64,000 nucleotides of DNA, taken from assembly GCF_000317145.1 (NCBI RefSeq), contig NC_019697.1, positions 930,001 to 994,000 on the forward strand, given 5' to 3'. Positions 59,360 through 64,000 of the stretch are shown in pieces. The translations under genes were made by a program, and so were the position numbers. Numbering within the stretch: position 1 is the first letter of the stretch; each line of letters starts with the position of its first letter. Source of the stretch: Chamaesiphon minutus PCC 6605 (lineage in GTDB: Bacteria > Cyanobacteriota > Cyanobacteriia > Cyanobacteriales > Chamaesiphonaceae). The notes below the pieces were generated by a model. That model was not told the DNA's origin. It worked only from the letters and a program-made list of their open reading frames with translations, and did not search any database.

Positions 59360-62300
59360 CTAGACGTAATTGAAATAGGTATTAGTGAGGCTGAGTGTGT
59401 CAGCAGTTTGCACGATCCCAATCAGTTCGTTCCCCGTACCGTACTGGCGGTACAGCCCAACACCATTGATGCCAGAGATCGCGGAACCCAATGTGTAGTC
59501 ACTAGCACTACCGCTGAGTTGAATGATATCGTCAGCAGCACTAAAGTCGGTAACTAGAGCGTAGTCATTCGCCCCAGCAAAGAGCGGATCGGCACTATGG
59601 TAGTAGACTTTGCCGACTTCACCCAAGATAAACCGATCGAACCCACCTCCACCAGTCAGAATATCGATCGATCCGCGACCGAGATCGGTAGCCCCAATGC
59701 CGACTAAGACATCATTACCATTGCCACCAAAGATGATATCATTACCTGCTTGCCCGACCAGATAGTCGTCACCGTCGCCACCATCGAGATTATCGTTACC
59801 AGCATTAGCATAGATAAAATCGTTACCCCAGCCACCGAAGATATTGTCTACGCCAGTACCGCCGAAGATACTATCGTTGCCGTCGCCACCATCGAGAATA
59901 TTAGTCCCAGCTACACCATAGAGTTCGTCGTTGCCAGTACCGCCGAAGAGTTGGTTATTGCCGTTACTGCCATAGAGTTTATCGTTACCAGCACCACCAT
60001 CGAGCAAATCATCGCCAGTTTCGGCATAGAGGAGATCGTCTCCATCTTGCCCGTAGAGGAAGTCATTACCGTTCCCACCTTTGAGGGTATCGTTATCGGC
60101 ACCACCGTAGATGGTATCGATCCCGTCGCCACCTTTGATAGTGTCTTGTCCGCCACCTGAGAGAATCATGTCATTCCCGGCACCACCATCGATCGAGTCG
60201 TTACCGCTACCGCTAGTGATACTGTCGTTACCATCGCCACCGAGAATAGTATTATTACCATTGCCAGCGTCGATCGAATCGTCACCGCTACCACCGTCGA
60301 GATTATCGTTACCAGTGCCAGTAGTAATGGTGTCATTACCCGCACCAGCAGCAATTTTGACGGTTAGAGTGGTAGCGGTAAAATTGTCATTACCCACCCC
60401 ACCGATGACGGATTCGATGCTGGTAGTTTCGAGATTTAGGGTTACAGCATTACCATTTTCGACATAGGCAATATCGTAGCCAGAGCCACCATTGATGGTA
60501 TCTTCGCTGTCGAAGTAGAGCGTATCGTTACCCGCACCACCAGTAAGGATATCGGCACCAGCACCACCTTTGAGGACATCATTTCCCGCCCCACCATCGA
60601 GGATATCGTTACCAATCCCACCATCGATCGAGTCAGCACCAGTACCGCCAGTAATTGTATCGTTACCAGCTTCACCCATGAGGATATTAGTACCGCCAGC
60701 AGCAGTAATGGTATCGTTACCATCGCCACCAAAGAGTTCGCTGTTGCCAGTACCGCTGGTGAGCGTGTCATTGCCAGCGTAACCAAACATTTTGAATGCG
60801 GTAGCAGAGGTAGCGGTAAATACATCGTCACCCGCGCCGCCAGCTACTTCTTCAATGCTGGTAGCATCGAGATTGAGGGTAATGCCAGTGCTGCCTTGAT
60901 AGCGAGCCACATCGTAACCCGTGCCACCATTGATGGTATCTTGACTATCAAAATTGAGGACGTCATTACCCGCGCCACCGTTGAGAAGATCGGTTCCGGC
61001 TCCACCAGTTAAGGTATCATTACCGTCGCCACCCTCAAGTTTGTCATCACCTGCGCCGCCATCGAGGATATCGTTACCTGCGCCAGCATTAATAGTATCG
61101 TTACCATCTCCACCGTAGAAACTCTCGTGCCCAGCACCACCAGTTAAGGTATCATTACCACCTTCTCCGTGCATTGAGACACTACCAGTACCAGAGTTGG
61201 TGAAAGTGTCATCGCCACTAGCACCATAGGCAACTTCGATGTTCGTCGCACCTAAATCTAAAGTAGCTCCAGCGGTAGATTCGACAATCGCCGTATCGTA
61301 ACCCTCACCACCGAGCACGCTAGCATCATCGGCATCAAAGAATAACACATCATTGCCCGCGCCACCTTGTAATCGATCGACACCCGCACCACCGCTGATG
61401 ACATCATCGCCAATGCCACCATCGATCGTATCATTGCCCTCGTTACCAGCTAGCCAGCCGTCGTTACCAGCACCACCATCGAGGGTGTCGTTACCCGTAC
61501 CGCCTTCGAGGACATCTTTACCCTCACCACCAGCGAGGACATCATTACCATCGCCGCCGTTGAGATAGTCATCGCCAGCATCGCCACTGAGGTTATCCGC
61601 ATCAGCATTACCAAAGATGGAATCATTACCCTCGCCGCCCGTAATAGTGTCATTACCAGCACCACCACCGAGCATTTTGTCGTTACCAGCACCGCCATCG
61701 ATGATATCGTTGCCATCGCCGCCTTCGACGATATCTACGCCATCGCCAGCAGTAATTGTGTCATTACCAGCACCACCCTTGAGCATGTCATCGCCGATGC
61801 CGCCATCGAGAAGATCTACCCCATCGCCACCATCGACGATATCGTTACCCTCACCACCATACAAGCGATCGTCACCTTCATTCCCTAAGATCGTGTCATT
61901 CCCTGCGTCACCAGAGACGAGATCGTTACCCGCGCCACCTGCAACCACATCATTACCGACACCACCAGAGACAATATCGTCGCCAGCACCGCCATCGAGC
62001 CAAGTATCATCACCCTCGCCACCAGAGAGAGTATCGTTACCCACGCCACCCATCAAGACATCGTTGCCAATACCACCATCCAAAATGTCATCGCCAGCAC
62101 CGCCATCTAAGACATCATTACCAGCTTCACCATAGATTGTATCGTTACCATCGCCACCGGATAGCCAGCCATCGTTGCCTTCGCCGCCGTAAATCCGATC
62201 TTCGCCAGCACCCCCTTCGATAACATCGTTACCAGTACCGCCAAAGAGGAGATCGTTGCCAGCACCACCATTTAGGTAATCATTGCCATCGCCACCAGCG

Positions 62301-63763
62301 AGAGTATCGTTACCATCTTCACCAGCGAGAGCATCATCACCAGTCCCACCATCGAGGAAATCGTCACCCGCACCACCGCGCAGGTTATCATTACCAGCGT
62401 CAGCATAAAGAGCATCGTTATCGGCTCCACCGTCGAGGATATCGTCTCCGTCACCACCATAGAGAGTGTCGTTACCAATACCACCTTGTAAACTGTCATT
62501 ATCTGCGCCACCATCGACGATATCGTCGCCATCGCCACCATCTAAGACATCATTGCCAGCTTCAGCATAGAGGGTATCGTTACCAACACCACCCATTAAA
62601 GTATCATCACCGTTACCACCGATTAAGAGATCGTTACCAGCTTCACCATTGAGGTAGTCATTACCCTCATCACCTTGCAACTTATCATCACCTTCGCCAC
62701 CTTGTAAACGATCGTTACCCAGGTTGCCGATCAGGAAATCATTGCCAGTACCGCCTTCGAGGAGATCGTTACCTGCCCCAGCATTCATCGAGTCGTCACC
62801 TGCACCGCCTTTGAGATGGTCGTCACCATCGCCACCGCAGAGGATATCATTATCATCACCACCATCGAGGTAGTCGTTACCAGTACCGCCCAGCAGCGAG
62901 TCTTTGCCAACACCACCCAATAGCGTGTCATTATCGGCACCGCCCATGAGCATATCGTCACCTGCGCCGCCATCTAAAACATCATTACCAGCTTCACCAT
63001 AGAGAGTGTCATTACCAGTACCGCCGACGAGATAGTCATCGCCATTTCCAGCAATTAAGGTATCGTTACCTACTTCGCCTTCGAGGACATCATTGCCATC
63101 ACCACCGATGAGTTTATCATTGCCCAAACCACCTTTGAGATGGTCGGCACCCTCGCCGCCATCTAAAACATCATTACCTTCGCCACCATCGAGGTAGTCA
63201 TTACCCGTACCGCCTTGCAGCAAATCGGTACCAGTACCACCCATCAATTTGTCATTGCCAGTACCGCCATTGAGGATATCGTCACCATTACCACCAGCGA
63301 GGATATCATCGCCTGCATCGCCATTAATAATATCGTCGCCCTCGCCGCCATCGAGCCAATAATCATCGCCCTCACCGCCATTAATTCGATCGTCACCTGC
63401 GCCACCTTCGATCGAGTCTTTGCCCAAATCGCCGAGGAGTACATCATCGCCATTACCGCCAATGATGATGTCATCATACTGGTCAGTACCAGTGGAGGAG
63501 GTAGTTGTAAAGCCATTTCCAGTCGAATCGATCGCGCCGATATAGACATACTGACCCGCAGCATCTTTTACCCAACCAGTCCGATCTCCGTGGTCGCCAT
63601 TTACCCAGTCATCGCCATCATCAGCAATCAGCGTATCGTTACCGACACCACCTTGGATCGTATCGTCACCTGCCATGCCGACGATGAAGTTATTATTACT
63701 ATCTCCATAGAGGTTGTCATCATTATTGCTACCGACGATAAAAGTTAAATTAGATGATGCCAT
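59360..63763 (-). CDS. RTX-type calcium-binding repeat protein
   Basis: A 1467-residue protein made almost wholly of glycine/aspartate-rich RTX nonapeptides (GGxGNDxLx), probably over 100 of them, interrupted by a few longer strands such as [20 protein letters not shown]. The sequence starts [20 protein letters not shown] and has no Sec signal. The C-terminus ([16 protein letters not shown]...[10 protein letters not shown]) resembles the terminal region of type I-secreted proteins. Such parallel beta-rolls bind calcium and fold after export; no catalytic domain is seen. It starts the minus-strand polysaccharide cluster and may be a matrix or S-layer-like protein. No type I transporter gene is in the window. 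The repetitive DNA makes copy number prone to assembly error. Confidence 0.9.
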   Translation of the reverse strand: MASSNLTFIVGSNNDDNLYGDSNNNFIVGMAGDDTIQGGVGNDTLIADDGDDWVNGDHGDRTGWVKDAAGQYVYIGAIDSTGNGFTTTSSTGTDQYDDIIIGGNGDDVLLGDLGKDSIEGGAGDDRINGGEGDDYWLDGGEGDDIINGDAGDDILAGGNGDDILNGGTGNDKLMGGTGTDLLQGGTGNDYLDGGEGNDVLDGGEGADHLKGGLGNDKLIGGDGNDVLEGEVGNDTLIAGNGDDYLVGGTGNDTLYGEAGNDVLDGGAGDDMLMGGADNDTLLGGVGKDSLLGGTGNDYLDGGDDNDILCGGDGDDHLKGGAGDDSMNAGAGNDLLEGGTGNDFLIGNLGNDRLQGGEGDDKLQGDEGNDYLNGEAGNDLLIGGNGDDTLMGGVGNDTLYAEAGNDVLDGGDGDDIVDGGADNDSLQGGIGNDTLYGGDGDDILDGGADNDALYADAGNDNLRGGAGDDFLDGGTGDDALAGEDGNDTLAGGDGNDYLNGGAGNDLLFGGTGNDVIEGGAGEDRIYGGEGNDGWLSGGDGNDTIYGEAGNDVLDGGAGDDILDGGIGNDVLMGGVGNDTLSGGEGDDTWLDGGAGDDIVSGGVGNDVVAGGAGNDLVSGDAGNDTILGNEGDDRLYGGEGNDIVDGGDGVDLLDGGIGDDMLKGGAGNDTITAGDGVDIVEGGDGNDIIDGGAGNDKMLGGGAGNDTITGGEGNDSIFGNADADNLSGDAGDDYLNGGDGNDVLAGGEGKDVLEGGTGNDTLDGGAGNDGWLAGNEGNDTIDGGIGDDVISGGAGVDRLQGGAGNDVLFFDADDASVLGGEGYDTAIVESTAGATLDLGATNIEVAYGASGDDTFTNSGTGSVSMHGEGGNDTLTGGAGHESFYGGDGNDTINAGAGNDILDGGAGDDKLEGGDGNDTLTGGAGTDLLNGGAGNDVLNFDSQDTINGGTGYDVARYQGSTGITLNLDATSIEEVAGGAGDDVFTATSATAFKMFGYAGNDTLTSGTGNSELFGGDGNDTITAAGGTNILMGEAGNDTITGGTGADSIDGGIGNDILDGGAGNDVLKGGAGADILTGGAGNDTLYFDSEDTINGGSGYDIAYVENGNAVTLNLETTSIESVIGGVGNDNFTATTLTVKIAAGAGNDTITTGTGNDNLDGGSGDDSIDAGNGNNTILGGDGNDSITSGSGNDSIDGGAGNDMILSGGGQDTIKGGDGIDTIYGGADNDTLKGGNGNDFLYGQDGDDLLYAETGDDLLDGGAGNDKLYGSNGNNQLFGGTGNDELYGVAGTNILDGGDGNDSIFGGTGVDNIFGGWGNDFIYANAGNDNLDGGDGDDYLVGQAGNDIIFGGNGNDVLVGIGATDLGRGSIDILTGGGGFDRFILGEVGKVYYHSADPLFAGANDYALVTDFSAADDIIQLSGSASDYTLGSAISGINGVGLYRQYGTGNELIGIVQTADTLSLTNTYFNYV

Positions 63764-64000
63764 TGTCTGCCGAGCCTATAACTGAATAATTAAAATAGTT
63801 CACCGCTTGCAGCCACCGAACAATATTCGATCGAGCCGCTCACCAGACTTTTATATCTCGATTTCACAGGTGTACGACATGCTGAAACTACCAATCTTTT
63901 TCTAAGTGCAAATACTAGAACGTCTCTCAGTAAGCTCCGGAACCCAATAACAGAGCCAATATTTTCTACGTAAGATCGGGAGCACACAAAGAACGGATGT

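Noticed and set aside
59750-63748. Several plus-strand Pro/Ser/Val/Ile-rich frames of 60-177 residues
   Set aside because: They are antisense shadows of the RTX repeats, whose periodic codons keep other frames open.
59360-63763. Regular DNA repetition resembling a CRISPR array
   Set aside because: The period is 27 bp in coding phase and translates to RTX nonapeptides; there are no unique spacers or cas genes.
1-64000. Very frequent CGATCG/GCGATCGC palindromes as regulatory sites
   Set aside because: They are genome-wide in cyanobacteria (HIP1) and occur inside genes as often as between them.
63764-64000. A further gene after the RTX start at the right edge
   Set aside because: The only frames are short and uncharacteristic; this is probably the upstream region of the RTX gene.

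Overview
The window looks like a chromosomal piece of a cyanobacterium. The palindrome GCGATCGC (HIP1) and its core CGATCG occur everywhere, as in cyanobacterial genomes. Many gene families are typical of the phylum: a DevBCA-type exporter, a microviridin maturase, an H-NOX sensor, DUF6006, DUF3131 proteins, heptamer short tandem repeats and very dense small mobile repeats. The genus cannot be fixed from the sequence alone; a Chamaesiphon-like organism is only a guess.

Layout. (1) 1-3056, minus strand: an ECF42-type sigma factor with DUF1579, YciI/DGPF, VOC and PhnB-like genes, the usual ECF42 neighbourhood. (2) 3187-8947: two regulated export units. A TetR regulator faces a DevB-DevC-DevA exporter whose promoter carries two operator-like palindromes, and a MarR regulator faces a DMT-family transporter across a cluster of palindromes. 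(3) 9020-12672: two decayed glycosyltransferase paralogs. One is split by an IS1-family element with an 8-bp target duplication, and the other has lost about 120 residues in frame. (4) 13164-15870: a RppA-like response regulator diverging from a CHASE3 histidine kinase, then a DUF6006 protein. (5) 16300-19442: a sugar-type ABC importer (binding protein and two permeases, no ATPase). (6) 19625-29253: a natural-product island. It holds a three-core microviridin-type precursor with a secretion-signal-like N-terminus, its single MvdD-type ligase, and two NRPS genes (C-A-T-TE and C-A-T), interspersed with small mobile repeats. (7) 29443-32948: a HAD hydrolase, an NAD(P)-binding protein and a CHASE3-PAS kinase. 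(8) 33034-43572: a purine-degradation region running from urate to ureidoglycolate (HpxO, UraH, UraD, PuuE, AllC-like), with an NCS2 permease, a broken GntR regulator and several gene remnants. (9) 43729-46963: a nitric-oxide signalling operon (H-NOX, HNOBA-type kinase, two response regulators). (10) 47080-63763, same strand: a surface-polysaccharide cluster with an RTX repeat protein, two DUF3131 proteins, a cellulose-synthase-like GT2, a GH2 and a GH9.

How the parts may work together. The purine genes form a nearly complete salvage route for nitrogen from urate, and a GTATAC-type palindrome lies just upstream of the first gene. The NO sensor operon directly follows the cellulose-like cluster on the same strand, so NO control of extracellular polysaccharide is a reasonable hypothesis. 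The RiPP locus is the most unusual item. The core peptides keep the residues for the two microviridin ester rings, but the lactam glutamate is replaced by aspartate and no lactam-forming ligase gene is present.

The region shows heavy turnover: one complete IS, at least five MITE-like elements, repeat insertions inside an NRPS reading frame, and five or more gene remnants.
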